Shown one piece after another: positions 35,801 to 45,011 of a stretch of 64,000 bases of DNA (position 1 is the stretch's first letter; each line of letters begins with the position of its first letter). The notes under the pieces are model-generated. The model did no database searches. It was given only the letters and a program-made list of their open reading frames with translations, and was not told the origin of the DNA. The translations under genes and the position numbers were made by a program. The stretch is taken from NCBI GenBank assembly GCA_024234055.1, contig JACKOW010000001.1, forward strand, positions 970,001 through 1,034,000. The letters run 5' to 3'. The DNA is from Rhodanobacteraceae bacterium. GTDB taxonomy: Bacteria > Pseudomonadota > Gammaproteobacteria > Xanthomonadales > SZUA-5.

Positions 35801-36264
35801 GAGCCCCGGTCGCCACTGGCGGTGCGCTAATTCGCGCATCAAACTGTCGGCGATCTCGGGGTTTCATTTTTTTATCCGCAAAGGACGCAAAGGATGCGAA
35901 GATTTCAAAGCTTGGTTGGCTGAGCGGCGGACACGACCGGCTGACAACTTGGAATCGCTCTACTTTGCGTCCTTTGCGTCCTTTGCGGAAAATGTTTTGA
36001 TTCAAGCACTTGCGGCATTCTTGGTGAGAGTGGTTTGAGCGGCGTCGAACCGACAACCGACAACCGACAACCATCCTCCGCCCGGACAGCGCTGCGCGCA
36101 GTTCGGGCTACAGGAGCATGCGTGTTGCCGGGCTCTGATCCGACACCAACACTGACGACCGACACCAAGTCTGGCCGGTGGAGAATTCAAACCAGGGAGT
36201 GTGGTGGTTCAGCAGCCCGTTGGGGCAGCGGCGGGAGCCTCTAGGGACTCCGCGCCGCTGGGCT
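35801..36264. repeat. Intergenic region with CGCAAAGGA arrays and CGACAAC / CCGACACC stretches
   Basis: The left arm 35874-35902 (ATCCGCAAAGGACGCAAAGG and on) and right arm 35962-35990 (ACTTTGCGTCCTTTGCGTCC and on) form the same element as at 24342. Four CGACAAC units follow at 36049-36072, then CCGACACC-type sequence at 36140-36170. I see no gene in this stretch. Confidence 0.85.
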
Positions 36265-36579
36265 TCAAACCACTCGACGCAAGCGGGGAGCTTCGATGCT
36301 GGGGAGTTCATCGAAGGGATTGCTGGCGTTGTCCGAAAGAATCTGGCTGTGCAGATCTTCCAGCGTACTGGCGAAACTGGTCAAACGCTCAGCCGCACGC
36401 TCGGCGAGGAAATGGGGAACTTCCCCGCCGGCGAGCAGTTGACTGAGCAGCGCGCGATGGCCTTCGTTGAAGCTGGGGTCTTCAAACAAATCAGCCAGTG
36501 CGCAAACGACGGCCGCCAGGGGACCCGAGGAGGGAGACCTGAGCGCAAACGCGAGTTCTTGGGGAGTAGAAGTCCGCAT
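36265..36579 (-). CDS. Hypothetical small protein
   Basis: A 104-residue open frame with a plausible ribosome site (TAAGGACGGTC before the ATG). The product is hydrophilic to amphipathic helical (ALADLFEDPSFNEGHRALLS, AERAAERLTSFASTLEDLHS) with no signal or membrane segment. I do not recognise it. It stands alone between repeats, so it could be a real orphan gene or chance. Confidence 0.45.
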   Translation of the reverse strand: MRTSTPQELAFALRSPSSGPLAAVVCALADLFEDPSFNEGHRALLSQLLAGGEVPHFLAERAAERLTSFASTLEDLHSQILSDNASNPFDELPSIEAPRLRRVV

Positions 36580-36892
36580 GACCGTCCTTACTTGAGCGAG
36601 CCCCCTGGGGATTGGGCTCGGTCAGGGCATATGCAGATTCAATGCCAACCTCGTCACAGAAGCTGAGAACAACTGTCGACGGCGCCTCATTCCTGGCTTG
36701 CTGATCGCTGCATGGACCTGCGACGGCGTTCTCGATTGCGGGGGGGGCGGTGCTGGAAAAATGTCTAGAAACAAGAGCATGGATTGCTTCGCTGCGCTCG
36801 CAATGACGCAGGCTCGGGGCCTCTGGCGGTCTGAGTACTGATTCTGACGCCGCCACGAGCACAGGCGCCTGCAGCTGCCGTAGACTTCCGTC
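36580..36892. other. Intergenic region with a repeat fragment
   Basis: Bases 36777-36810 (GCATGGATTGCTTCGCTGCG and on) match the end of the 91-bp dispersed repeat seen at 15314 and 17713. A run of eight Gs lies at about 36739-36746. No gene is supported; the promoter of the DadA-like gene should be near 36830-36880. Confidence 0.5.
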
Positions 36893-38143
36893 ATGACACA
36901 GAAGAGCGAAGTTCTGGTCCTCGGCGCAGGCGTGATTGGCTTGTCCTGCGCCTATTTTCTGGCCAAGGCAGGTCGGGAAGTGACCATATTGGACCAAAGC
37001 GCACCCGGTAGCGGTGCTTCGCACGGCAATTGCGGAACGATCACCCCCAGTCACGCCCCGCCGCTGGCCAAACCGGGCATGGTGCGTCAGGCACTGACGT
37101 GGATGGTCCAGTCTGACGCGCCTTTCTACGTCCGGCCCCGCATCGATCCCGTCCTCTGGCGCTGGCTCTGGCAATTTGCCCGGCGCTGCAACTGGCAGGA
37201 CTTCGAGCAGGCGCTGGCGGGCAAGGCGCGATTGCTGCTCCAATCACGACGCCTGCTCGGCGAATTGATCCACAACGAGTCGATGGACTGCGAGTTCCGC
37301 GAGCGCGGGCATCTGACCGTGTTTCGCAGCGAGGCCGAGTTGGCCGCCTTCGACTGGTGGCCGCGGGCCCTGCGCTCGGTGGGTATGGACGTCGAGCCAC
37401 TGGACGGCGCTGCCTTGCGTCTGCGCGAACCGACCTTGCGACCTGAAGTGATCGGTGGCTTCAATACGCCGTTGGACGCCGAGTTCAAGCCGGATCGCTA
37501 CGTGGCGGAACTGGCTCGGGTGGTGCGCGGCCTCGGCGTGCGCATCACCGAGGGTGCCGAGATCCGGCAACTCGGTCGCGATGGCAGCCGTATCAACACG
37601 GTGTCGACCAGCAGCGGCGATTTCAGTGCGCCGCAACTGGTGCTGGCACTGGGGGCCTGGAGCCCCTTGCTGACCCGACAACTGCAGCTGCGAGTGCCGA
37701 TACAGCCGGGCAAGGGCTATTCGATCACCAGCACGGTGCCGACGCGCGCACCGCGAGTGCCGATTGTCTGTCGCGAGCGCAGTGTGGCCATCACGCCCTG
37801 GGAAAACAGCTATCGGGTTGGCAGTACCATGGAGTTTTCCGGCTACGATCAGGCTCTCAACCGCACGCGTCTCGATGCACTGATCCGGGGTGCGGCCGAG
37901 TATGTGGTCGATCCGATCGGGGCCGAGCGGATCGAGGAGTGGTGTGGCTGGCGCCCGATGACCAGCGATGATTTGCCGATCATTGGCCGGGCGCCCGGGT
38001 TCGACAATCTGTGGCTGGCCACCGGCCACGGCATGCTGGGCATGAGCATGTCGGCAGCCACCGGCCTGCTGATCGCGGACCTGCTCACCGGCCGGCCACC
38101 GAATGTCGATCCGGCGCCCTACGCACCGGCGCGTTTTCATTGA
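36893..38143 (+). CDS. DadA-family FAD-dependent amino-acid dehydrogenase
   Basis: The product has 416 residues. The FAD-binding GAGVIGLSCAYFLAKAGREV and ILDQ open the protein; GSGASHGNCGTITPSHAPPL is the DadA-like flavin contact. The end has GWRPMTSDDLPIIGRAPGFD and LATGHGMLGMSM. It belongs to the DAO superfamily with D-amino-acid or D-hydroxyproline dehydrogenases as nearest types. It deaminates or dehydrogenates an amino acid and passes electrons to the chain. It precedes an N-formylglutamate amidohydrolase by 31 bp, which suggests amino-acid catabolism. Confidence 0.85.
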   Translation: MTQKSEVLVLGAGVIGLSCAYFLAKAGREVTILDQSAPGSGASHGNCGTITPSHAPPLAKPGMVRQALTWMVQSDAPFYVRPRIDPVLWRWLWQFARRCNWQDFEQALAGKARLLLQSRRLLGELIHNESMDCEFRERGHLTVFRSEAELAAFDWWPRALRSVGMDVEPLDGAALRLREPTLRPEVIGGFNTPLDAEFKPDRYVAELARVVRGLGVRITEGAEIRQLGRDGSRINTVSTSSGDFSAPQLVLALGAWSPLLTRQLQLRVPIQPGKGYSITSTVPTRAPRVPIVCRERSVAITPWENSYRVGSTMEFSGYDQALNRTRLDALIRGAAEYVVDPIGAERIEEWCGWRPMTSDDLPIIGRAPGFDNLWLATGHGMLGMSMSAATGLLIADLLTGRPPNVDPAPYAPARFH

Positions 38144-38174
38144 ACGGCGGCCGCAGGCCGTCGCGGAGTAGCCC

Positions 38175-39005
38175 ATGACCGATTCGGATTGGTGGTTGCC
38201 CTGGAGGGCCGGCGAAGACTTTCGCCGGCTTGAGGGTTCGATCCCATTGCTGATCAGCCTGCCTCACGATGGCAGCGAGATTCCGGCGGAAATCGCGGCT
38301 GACATGACGGAGCCGGCGCAGCGGTCGCCCGACACCGATTGGCGGGTGGCCGAGCTGTACGATTTTGCCCGCGATATGGGTGCGTATCTGATCCGGCCGC
38401 GCTGGTCGCGCTATGTGGTGGACCTGAATCGCCCCTCGGACGGTGCGCCGCTATATCCCGGCCGCGCCGAGACCGGACTTTGTCCCTTGCAGTTATTCGC
38501 CGGCGGTGACATCTATCTGCCGGGCCGGGCGCCCGATAACGCCCAGGTTCGAGAGCGAGTAGCTCGCTACTGGCGCCCCTACCACGGCGCACTGCACTCC
38601 ACGCTGGAAGCCATCCATGCGCGGTACGGGCGGGCGCTGCTGTGGGAGGGCCATTCCATTCGTAGCGAGTGCCCGATGTTCTTCGAGGGGCGTTTGCCCG
38701 ACTACAACATCGGCACTGCCAATGGCCAGAGCTGCGCACCGGCCGTGGAGCAGGCCCTGGCCGAGGTCATCGCCGCGCGCAGCGGCTCCTACGTCATCAA
38801 CGGCCGCTTCAAGGGTGGCTATATCACCCGGCATTACGGCCAGCCGGCAAGGGGCATCAGTGCGGTGCAGATGGAAATGGCGCAGGCCAGCTATCTGGAC
38901 GAACGTCAGCCCGAGCAGTTCGATCCGGCCCTGGCGCAGTCGGCGCAGAGTCTGTTGCGGGAGTTGCTGGAGCAGGCGGTCGTCGCTTTGCCTTCGGCAG
39001 GGTAG
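38175..39005 (+). CDS. hutG: N-formylglutamate amidohydrolase
   Basis: The product has 276 residues with family marks IPLLISLPHDGSEIP, DTDWRVAELYDFARDMGAYL, RPRWSRYVVDLNRPSDG, WEGHSIRSECPMFFEGRLPD+YNIGTANG and FKGGYITRHYG. It hydrolyses N-formyl-L-glutamate to glutamate and formate, the last step of the five-step histidine route. No other hut genes are in the window, so the true substrate could be another N-formyl acid. Co-directional with the DadA-like gene and probably in one transcript. Confidence 0.85.
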   Translation: MTDSDWWLPWRAGEDFRRLEGSIPLLISLPHDGSEIPAEIAADMTEPAQRSPDTDWRVAELYDFARDMGAYLIRPRWSRYVVDLNRPSDGAPLYPGRAETGLCPLQLFAGGDIYLPGRAPDNAQVRERVARYWRPYHGALHSTLEAIHARYGRALLWEGHSIRSECPMFFEGRLPDYNIGTANGQSCAPAVEQALAEVIAARSGSYVINGRFKGGYITRHYGQPARGISAVQMEMAQASYLDERQPEQFDPALAQSAQSLLRELLEQAVVALPSAG

Positions 39006-39325
39006 GTCGGTGCCTGGAAAGGCATTGATTGGTCCGCAAAGGACGCAAACGGCGCAAAGAGAGCGAGGGCCGCAAAATTGGGCGGCCTCAGCCGTACATG
39101 CGATGACGCCTCACTACCCCTTCCTGCCGACAGTATCCGGACTGTAGCTGGCGCAATCGGAAGGGACGCAAACCGATTCCGCCAGCCCATGGTGCAGCAA
39201 ACCACGCACTTGCCAACGCCCTACTGGAGAGAATCTTCGCTTTCCTTTGCGTTTTTTGCGTCCTTTGCGGACAAACAAATTGATTCTGGCCAGGCTCCGG
39301 AAACCACGGCACGATGGCCAGAGCG
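39006..39325. repeat. Convergent spacer with inverted CGCAAAGGA arrays
   Basis: The left arm 39031-39062 (GGTCCGCAAAGGACGCAAAC and on) begins 26 bp after the hutG stop. The right arm 39240-39272 (TTTCCTTTGCGTTTTTTGCG, then TCCTTTGCGGAC) lies 54 bp from the stop of the EamA gene. The 175-bp interior has no convincing gene. Both convergent genes read a purine-rich arm after their stop. Confidence 0.85.
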
Positions 39326-40222
39326 CTAAGGCGGCGTCGCCAGCGGCCGCGATGCGCGTCCCTGCAGCCACGGATGCAGGATGACCGCCAGCAGCACGAT
39401 GGCCACGCCGAGATAGAACTGGGGCGACAGCTCATGCTGTTCGCCGAGCAGGGGAATGGCCAGCAGGATGGCGTACACCGGTTCGAGATTGATCGCCAAC
39501 TGGGCGCTGTAGGCCGAGAGCTGACGCAGGGCCACCAGCGACAGCGCAAAGGGCAGCAGCGTGCAGGCCAGCGCCAGCAGCAGCAGCAGGCCGGCATCCG
39601 CTGACGAGGGCCAGGGCAGGGGATCGCCCAGCGTCGGCACCAGCAGCCCCAGAAGAAACAGGAACAGCGCACCGGCGCCGAGTTCGATCGCGGTCACCGT
39701 CAGTGGATCTGCACGCTCGATGTAGCGCTTGTTGAGCGAGCCAAAGATCGCCACCAGCAGCGCCGACAGTGCGCCCACCGCCACCCCCAGGCGCATGTCC
39801 GGCGCCACGCCGCCGACCACCAGGGCCACGCCGGGCACCACGGCGATGCCCAAGGCCAACTCGCGTGCGTCGAAGCGCTTGTCAGTGATCAGCGGCTCCA
39901 CCAGCGCCAGGAACACCGGTGCCAAGGCGATGCAAGTCACGGCGACCGAGGCATTGGCCAGCTTGATGGCGCCGTAGAAGGTCAGCCAATGCAGAGCCAC
40001 GACCACGCCGATGCCGGCAAAGCCGAGCAGCATGCGCGGCGACAATCGGGTCAACCCACGCCACACCCGCGGCACCAGCGCCAGCACCAGCGCCACCAGC
40101 AACATGCGCCACACCACCAGCGCCAGGGCTGGCAGCGAGATCAGCTTGCCGAGGATGGCGGTGAAGCCCCACAGCAGCACGCAGAAATGGATCTGCCATT
40201 GGGCACGGGCGTTGGCGGTCAT
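39326..40222 (-). CDS. EamA-family (DMT) transporter
   Basis: The product has 298 residues and ten predicted membrane segments in two repeated halves, as in drug/metabolite exporters. The N-terminal QIHFCVLLWGFTAILGKLIS and mid-protein NKRYIERADPLTVTAIELGA are typical EamA starts of the two halves. The cargo cannot be read. A monocistronic gene whose ATG follows GGAAACTGC. Confidence 0.85.
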   Translation of the reverse strand: MTANARAQWQIHFCVLLWGFTAILGKLISLPALALVVWRMLLVALVLALVPRVWRGLTRLSPRMLLGFAGIGVVVALHWLTFYGAIKLANASVAVTCIALAPVFLALVEPLITDKRFDARELALGIAVVPGVALVVGGVAPDMRLGVAVGALSALLVAIFGSLNKRYIERADPLTVTAIELGAGALFLFLLGLLVPTLGDPLPWPSSADAGLLLLLALACTLLPFALSLVALRQLSAYSAQLAINLEPVYAILLAIPLLGEQHELSPQFYLGVAIVLLAVILHPWLQGRASRPLATPP

Positions 40223-41057
40223 GCAGTTTCCAAAAGACAGTGCGGCGCCCGTGTCGATGAGCGCCCAGGGTCGCAGAGTCTAGCGGCGCCTGACCCTTGT
40301 AGGTCCAGACTCGTCTGGACGCTAATCCCGCGGACCGCACTAGCGTTCATGATCAGGCGGGTTCACCTGGATCGATCTCGCGTCGCGCCCGCTATCCGCG
40401 AAAATCCGGAGCAAGGTGGATCGACACCAGAAACAGAGCGCCGAGATCGCGAAGGAAAAGCAGAAAGTACGCGGAGAAAATCAGGGCAATCCTGGACCGG
40501 CTCGTCTCTGCGTTCTCCGCGTTCCTCGGCGTTCTCAGCGTTAGAGTTTCTGTCCGCCAATGGACGAAAAGGACCGGCTGTCGCGACCGGCACCGCGACA
40601 ACCCCGTCCTGAGGCAGGTCGCGGCCAGAAGCTGGACGCAGAGAACACGAAGGAAAAGCAGAGAGAACACGAAGAAAAGCGTGAGTATCTTCGATCTGCC
40701 CGGAAAACGGTCGTGCGTAGCCCGTTGTGCCGCGCAGCGACGAGGCTATCCAGGGTCGTGCCGCACACGCCTGGATTGCTTCGCTACGCTCTCCATGAAC
40801 CCATATCGTAAGTTGTTGATTTGCTGTTGTAGGTAACGTTGCTCGCGTAGCGAGCTACGTGACGCAAATCGATGTCACGTAGTCCGCTGACGCGGACAAC
40901 ATGACCTACGACGGCGGGTTCATGGCCCGTGGGCAGTTTCGCGCCGAAACAGGTGGCTCGCAATGACGCCGGTGTGGGTAGCCTCTCCGAGTCCCGAGTC
41001 CCGAGTCCCGAGTCCCGACACCAACCACCAACCACCGGCGCGCACACGCGCCGCGCG
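40223..41057. repeat. 835-bp repeat-filled intergenic region
   Basis: No gene is supported. In order it holds a 22-bp palindrome (40302-40323), an inverted array pair (about 40437-40490 and 40505-40556), a second purine-rich arm with GCCAGAAGCTGGACGCAGAG (40621-40680), a piece of the 91-bp repeat (40742-40790), the 27-bp module shared with 15406 (40792-40818), a multi-hairpin segment (40824-40912), the inverted 47-bp repeat (40918-40964) and about four GTCCCGA units (40987-41019). It separates the starts of the EamA gene from the end of a membrane-protein gene. Confidence 0.8.
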
Positions 41058-41870
41058 CTAACCGCGGCTGCGCATCAGCGCGAGCGTCCCGTGCCAGAGG
41101 CCGTAAAGCAACAGCAGCGGGATGATCAGTGTCTGCAGCAGAAACACCACGATCAACTCGACAATATGCTCTGTCACCTGGGCGGCGGCTTCCTTCAGTC
41201 GCTGCAGACGCGCCGACAGGTCCAGCGATTTGCCGGCATCAGCCCACCAGCGTTGCATGCGGCTGCCCAGGGATTCCGGTCCGGGTTGTGGCTCCGGAGC
41301 TGCCAGTTCACCGAGTTCATCGCCGCTGAGGCTGAGCGCGCTCTGGCTTTGCTGGTAGCGATCGGCGAGGAACAGCCGGTACGCCAGGTCGCTGCCCAGC
41401 GCCGCCACCGGCACCGCGAAACGCAGCAGCACCAGCAGCAACAGGATCCGGTCCAGCCACAGGCTCCGGGCCGCCGTGCGCCGCTTCCAGATCCAGATCA
41501 GCAACAACAGGCTCAGCAGTGCCGATGGCAACCAATGACCGCCTATCGCCAGCAGCGCGCTTTGCACGCCGAAGGAAACGCTGGCGACCAGCATCAGGCT
41601 GGAGAACTGCTCGACCAGATCGTTGATCGGATCCAGCACCTGTCCGGGCGTAAAGGTCATGCCCACGCCAGCCGGTTCCACGGCCACTTCGGTACCCTGA
41701 GCGACCGAGATCACGCCGTTCAGCGCGCGCGCCACGGCAAAGGTGGCGAGTGCGCGCTTGAGGCCGTCCTGCGCCTGCGCCTGCGCGTAATGGTCCAGCG
41801 GCGACAGCCAGGCCAGCGCTATCAGGGACAGCGCCAGGGCGACTCTCAACCAGAATGCGGACTTGCTCAT
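41058..41870 (-). CDS. Conserved-type hypothetical membrane protein
   Basis: The product has 270 residues with a signal-anchor-like start (FWLRVALALSLIALAWLSPL), then segments at about 90-125, 140-155 and 232-262 (VELIVVFLLQTLIIPLLLLY). A soluble part with MRQ-like QRWWADAGKSLDLSARLQRL lies at about 190-230. I cannot name the family. It starts six bases before nothing else on the strand; the GNAT gene ends just upstream at 41877, so the two may be one transcript. Confidence 0.65.
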   Translation of the reverse strand: MSKSAFWLRVALALSLIALAWLSPLDHYAQAQAQDGLKRALATFAVARALNGVISVAQGTEVAVEPAGVGMTFTPGQVLDPINDLVEQFSSLMLVASVSFGVQSALLAIGGHWLPSALLSLLLLIWIWKRRTAARSLWLDRILLLLVLLRFAVPVAALGSDLAYRLFLADRYQQSQSALSLSGDELGELAAPEPQPGPESLGSRMQRWWADAGKSLDLSARLQRLKEAAAQVTEHIVELIVVFLLQTLIIPLLLLYGLWHGTLALMRSRG

Positions 41871-41876
41871 CGGCGA

Positions 41877-42362
41877 TTACTCGGACCTGCTTTGGGCCAA
41901 TCTAAACAGAGCTTCGCCGCTGACACGCTGAACGGTCCAATCCTGCATCGCCACCGCCCCCAGGCTGCGGTAGAAGCGGATGGCCGCTTCGTTCCAGTCC
42001 AGCACCCACCATTCGAGGCGACCACAACCGCGCTCAACGGCCAACCGGGCCAGATGCCTCATGATAAAACGACCGTAACCGCGGCCCCGGAATGGGGGCC
42101 GTACGTACAGATCTTCCAGGTACAGTCCGGGCTTGCCCAGAAAGGTCGAAAAGTTGTGGAAGAACAGCGCGAATCCAGCCGTTTCTCCGGCCACCTCGGC
42201 CATCAGTACCTCGGCCCGCGCCGGCTCGCCGAACAGGTGCTTGCCCAACGTTGCCGCATCGGCGCTGACTTCGTGCAGCAACTGCTCGAAATCGGCCAGT
42301 TCGCGGATCAGGTCGAGGATTGCCGGTACATCGGCCGGTGTGGCCGGGCGCAGCTGCAGCAT
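41877..42362 (-). CDS. GNAT-family N-acetyltransferase
   Basis: The product has 161 residues from the ATG at 42362 (AGAGGTG upstream). It has the GNAT fold with the acetyl-CoA loop VRPPFRGRGYGRFIMRHLAR and the end LEWWVLDWNEAAIRFYRSLG+A. Sequence ADFEQLLHEVSADAATLGKH and LYLEDLYVRP resemble the diamine/thialysine acetyltransferase branch, but the substrate is uncertain. Its stop is seven bases before the start of the membrane-protein gene. Confidence 0.87.
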   Translation of the reverse strand: MLQLRPATPADVPAILDLIRELADFEQLLHEVSADAATLGKHLFGEPARAEVLMAEVAGETAGFALFFHNFSTFLGKPGLYLEDLYVRPPFRGRGYGRFIMRHLARLAVERGCGRLEWWVLDWNEAAIRFYRSLGAVAMQDWTVQRVSGEALFRLAQSRSE

Positions 42363-42424
42363 GGGGCACCTCTTGGGGTCGAGCACATCCACACGATAGC
42401 GCCCGGGCGCCGGGTTCGCGGCCT

Positions 42425-42908
42425 GTGAGTGTGCTGCGGCGCCCGGTTTCTGGCCTGCTGATGCGCTTCGGGCTGCTGGCAGTGGGCTGCGCGCTGCTGG
42501 GTTTCGCCGGTCACTGGCATTGGAGCCTGGACCTGCTGTCGCATTTTCGCTGGCAATATCAGGCAGCAATGATCGCCGGTCTGATCGGCGCTCTGGTGTT
42601 GCGCGCGCGGCCGGGCCAGATGGTCTTGCTGGCGGGCTTGGTGCTCAATGGCTGGTCCCTGCTGGGCGCAACCGGCTCTGGAGCGCAAGTTCAGGCGCAA
42701 ACCCGGGCTGGCAGACGCAGCCGAAGCTCGATTGCCGTGGCCGACCTGGTGTCCGACGGGATGGGTCAGTTGCGCACTGGGCCTGCCCATCGACCATCTG
42801 CTGCATGGGGCGGACTGGCAAGTTGCGGAATTCCGGATCGGGCCGGACATCGGTTCGGACCATCGACCGCTGATCGTCAGCCTGCGGCGACGCTCCAGCG
42901 CACCATGA
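42425..42908 (+). pseudogene. Endonuclease/exonuclease/phosphatase (EEP) pseudogene with large internal deletion
   Basis: The first part (frame from GTG 42425) encodes two membrane segments, FGLLAVGCALLGFAGHWHWS and a LDLLSHFRWQYQAAMIAGLI-type start, like the membrane-anchored EEP proteins. From about 42668, in a different frame, comes only the end of the domain: PGLADAAEARLPWPTWCP, LPIDHLLHGADW and RIGPDIGSDHRPLIVSL, with the catalytic SDH. The roughly 150 residues between, including the other active-site residues, are missing, and the frame shifts at the joint. It is clearly non-functional as an enzyme. Confidence 0.82.
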
Positions 42909-42948
42909 GGTTCAGTCGATCCGCCGCGGCGGCAGTCAGCTGGAAGCA

Positions 42949-42977
42949 GAAACAACAACGCCCCGCTGGGCGGGGCG
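42949..42977 (-). terminator. Terminator of the tRNA-Pro gene
   Basis: On the minus strand CGCCCCG, loop CCCAG, CGGGGCG (42977 to 42959) is followed by TTGTTGTTT. It lies 26 bp after the tRNA 3' end. Confidence 0.8.
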
Positions 42978-43002
42978 TGTTTGCCTGCGTTGCAGGCCGA
43001 TC

Positions 43003-43079
43003 TGGTCGGGGAGACAGGATTTGAACCTGCGACTTCTACGTCCCGAACGTAGCGCTCTACCAGGCTGAGCTACACCCCG
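43003..43079 (-). tRNA. tRNA-Pro (anticodon CGG)
   Basis: The 77-nt gene reads CGGGGTGTAGCTCAGCCTGG on the minus strand, then the anticodon arm CTACG-TTCGGGA-CGTAG with anticodon CGG, then GGTTCAAATCC in the T arm and an encoded CCA end. All four arms pair. It decodes CCG, a common codon in a GC-rich genome. It has its own promoter and terminator. Confidence 0.97.
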
Positions 43080-43085
43080 AGGGAA

Positions 43086-43140
43086 ACTCTCGCCTTGGCG
43101 AGAGCCGCGCAGTATAGCGAAGCGATCAGGCCTCAGGCAA
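43086..43140 (-). promoter_or_regulatory. tRNA-Pro promoter with leader hairpin
   Basis: On the minus strand a -35-like TTGCCT (43140-43135) and a -10-like TATACT (43116-43111) are 18 bp apart. Between the -10 and the tRNA lies the perfect palindrome CTCTCGCC-AA-GGCGAGAG (43103-43086), probably in the pre-tRNA leader. Confidence 0.65.
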
Positions 43141-43182
43141 GCGTGTGGGCTCGCGGGTCTCGCGAGCCCACCTGAATGGGCC

Positions 43183-44157
43183 TCAGCCGGTGGATTCGTC
43201 CCGATAGCGCCGCAGATAGACCGCCCCGGCCAGAAAGACCACACCGATGAGCACGCCTATCCACAGATCGGAAGTGCCGAGGCGACCCAGTACCTGTGAG
43301 AACTCGGTCGCAAAGCGGGTGCCGGACAGGCCGGCCTGCATCGATTGTCCGTCGCCGAAATTGGCGCTGAAGCTGATGGGGGCAAATCCGGCTGCCAACC
43401 GTCGCAGGACGAACTCCCAGATCACCTTGCTCAGCGAAAAGTGCGCGGTGAAGCCGATGAAGGACTCCATGATCGCGAACACCACCGGTGGCAGCACCGC
43501 CCAGAGGATGGGCTTGCTGCGGGCGAAGCTGCTGGCCAGCATCAACCAGCCGAACAGCGGCAGCAGGAACAGCGCCTGAACCCCCTGGATCGCCAGGATC
43601 TGACCCCACACCGGGAAGGGCGAGGCGTGTGCCCACAGCAGTTTCCAGGCATTGCCACCATGGGCCATGACGACCACGCCGCTGGCCAGCAGGAGCACGA
43701 TCTGGCCGATGATCAGCGCGCCGAGCATGAACAGTGGCGCGACCACCACGCCGAACACGAGCTTGCTGATCACGGTTTCCAGATCAGATACCGGCATCGA
43801 TTTCCAGAACAGCACGCTGCGGTCCTTGCGGTCATCGTAGAGCGAACCGACAAAGTAGAAGAACAGCACGATGAAAAGCACCGCCTGCCAAAGGATGGCG
43901 GTGACCCACAGAAAGGCGTCCACGCCCAGCTTCAGTTGCTCGGGCTGCACATTGGCCTCGGCCAGCTTGAGCGCGCCCTCGGTCATGGCTTCGGCGCCAT
44001 CGATCTTGAACTGCCAGAAGAAACTGCTGCCGGCGCCCATGATCAGCAACAGCAGCAGTACAGCGCCGATGATCAGCGGGGTGTAGACGAAACCACCGCG
44101 GTGTTCCCACAGCTCCCGTTGCAGCGAAGTCTTGAACCGGCTCATTGCGATGTTCAC
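43183..44157 (-). CDS. ABC-2 type transporter permease
   Basis: The product has 324 residues. Its GTG start overlaps the ATPase stop (GTGA); an ATG lies four codons in. About six membrane segments are visible, with a large loop after the first one (FWQFKIDGAEAMTEGALKLA) and the block DRKDRSVLFWKSMPVSDLET that is typical of ABC-2 permeases. With the ATPase it forms an exporter. The YtrA-type regulator suggests a role in envelope or antibiotic stress; the cargo is unknown. Confidence 0.88.
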   Translation of the reverse strand: MNIAMSRFKTSLQRELWEHRGGFVYTPLIIGAVLLLLLIMGAGSSFFWQFKIDGAEAMTEGALKLAEANVQPEQLKLGVDAFLWVTAILWQAVLFIVLFFYFVGSLYDDRKDRSVLFWKSMPVSDLETVISKLVFGVVVAPLFMLGALIIGQIVLLLASGVVVMAHGGNAWKLLWAHASPFPVWGQILAIQGVQALFLLPLFGWLMLASSFARSKPILWAVLPPVVFAIMESFIGFTAHFSLSKVIWEFVLRRLAAGFAPISFSANFGDGQSMQAGLSGTRFATEFSQVLGRLGTSDLWIGVLIGVVFLAGAVYLRRYRDESTG

Positions 44158-45011
44158 GCTGCACCTCCACCCATCACGGCCACAAACAGATCGGCCACGC
44201 CTACTTGATGTACCTCGCCCAGTTCGCGGGCGCGCTCGCGAGACAAACCGTCGAACAGGAAGGCACTCTTGCCCAGCATCTTGCGTTCGGCGATAGGCCT
44301 CTGCGCTCGGGCTGCCTCGATCCGGTCACTGCCCACCAGCACCTGGATGTAGCGCTCGGCGACATCGTCCATGGTGGCGGACAGGGCAATCTTGCCGTCC
44401 TTGATGAACAGCAGATCGGTCAGAATGTGCTCGATCTCTTCCACCTGATGGGTGGTGACCAGAATGGTCCGGGTCTCGTCGAAATAGTCGTTCAGCAACT
44501 GCTCGTAGAAGCGTCGCCGGTAAAGGATGTCCAGTCCCAGCGTGGGTTCGTCGAGGATCAGCAGACGCGCATCGATGGCCATCACCAGCGCCAGGTGCAA
44601 CTGGGCAATCATGCCCTTGCTGAGTTCGCGCACACGGCTGTGCATCTTGATCTGGGTCGCTGCCAGAAAGCGCTCGCACTTGGCCCGATCGAATCTGGCG
44701 TGTACGCCTTCGACATAGCTGATGGCCTCGCGCACCCGAATCCAGCGCGGCAGGATGGCGACGTCGGCAATGAAGCAGACTTCCTCCATCAACTTGCTGC
44801 GCTGCGAGAAGGGGTCGAAACCGAGGACTGACAGGCGGCCGTCGTAGTTGGTCAGGCCCAGGATGGCTTTCAGCGCCGTGGTCTTGCCGGCCCCATTGGG
44901 GCCGATGAGCCCGACGATGCGACCGGCCTCGATGCGGAAGTCGCAATGGTCAAGCGCCTGCTTGTCCTTGTATTTCTTGCTCAGTCCCACTGACTCGATC
45001 ACCGCGTTCAT
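44154..45011 (-). CDS. ABC transporter ATP-binding protein
   Basis: The product has 285 residues from the ATG at 45011, overlapping the regulator stop (ATGA). It has Walker A LIGPNGAGKTTALKAILGL, a signature-like RELSKGMIAQLHLALVMA (LSKGM instead of LSGGQ), Walker B LLILDEPTLGLD and the switch His in VTTHQVEEIE. The C-terminal part is the extra domain common in exporters of the YtrB/CcmA type. It energises the permease encoded next. Confidence 0.92.
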   Translation of the reverse strand: MNAVIESVGLSKKYKDKQALDHCDFRIEAGRIVGLIGPNGAGKTTALKAILGLTNYDGRLSVLGFDPFSQRSKLMEEVCFIADVAILPRWIRVREAISYVEGVHARFDRAKCERFLAATQIKMHSRVRELSKGMIAQLHLALVMAIDARLLILDEPTLGLDILYRRRFYEQLLNDYFDETRTILVTTHQVEEIEHILTDLLFIKDGKIALSATMDDVAERYIQVLVGSDRIEAARAQRPIAERKMLGKSAFLFDGLSRERARELGEVHQVGVADLFVAVMGGGAA

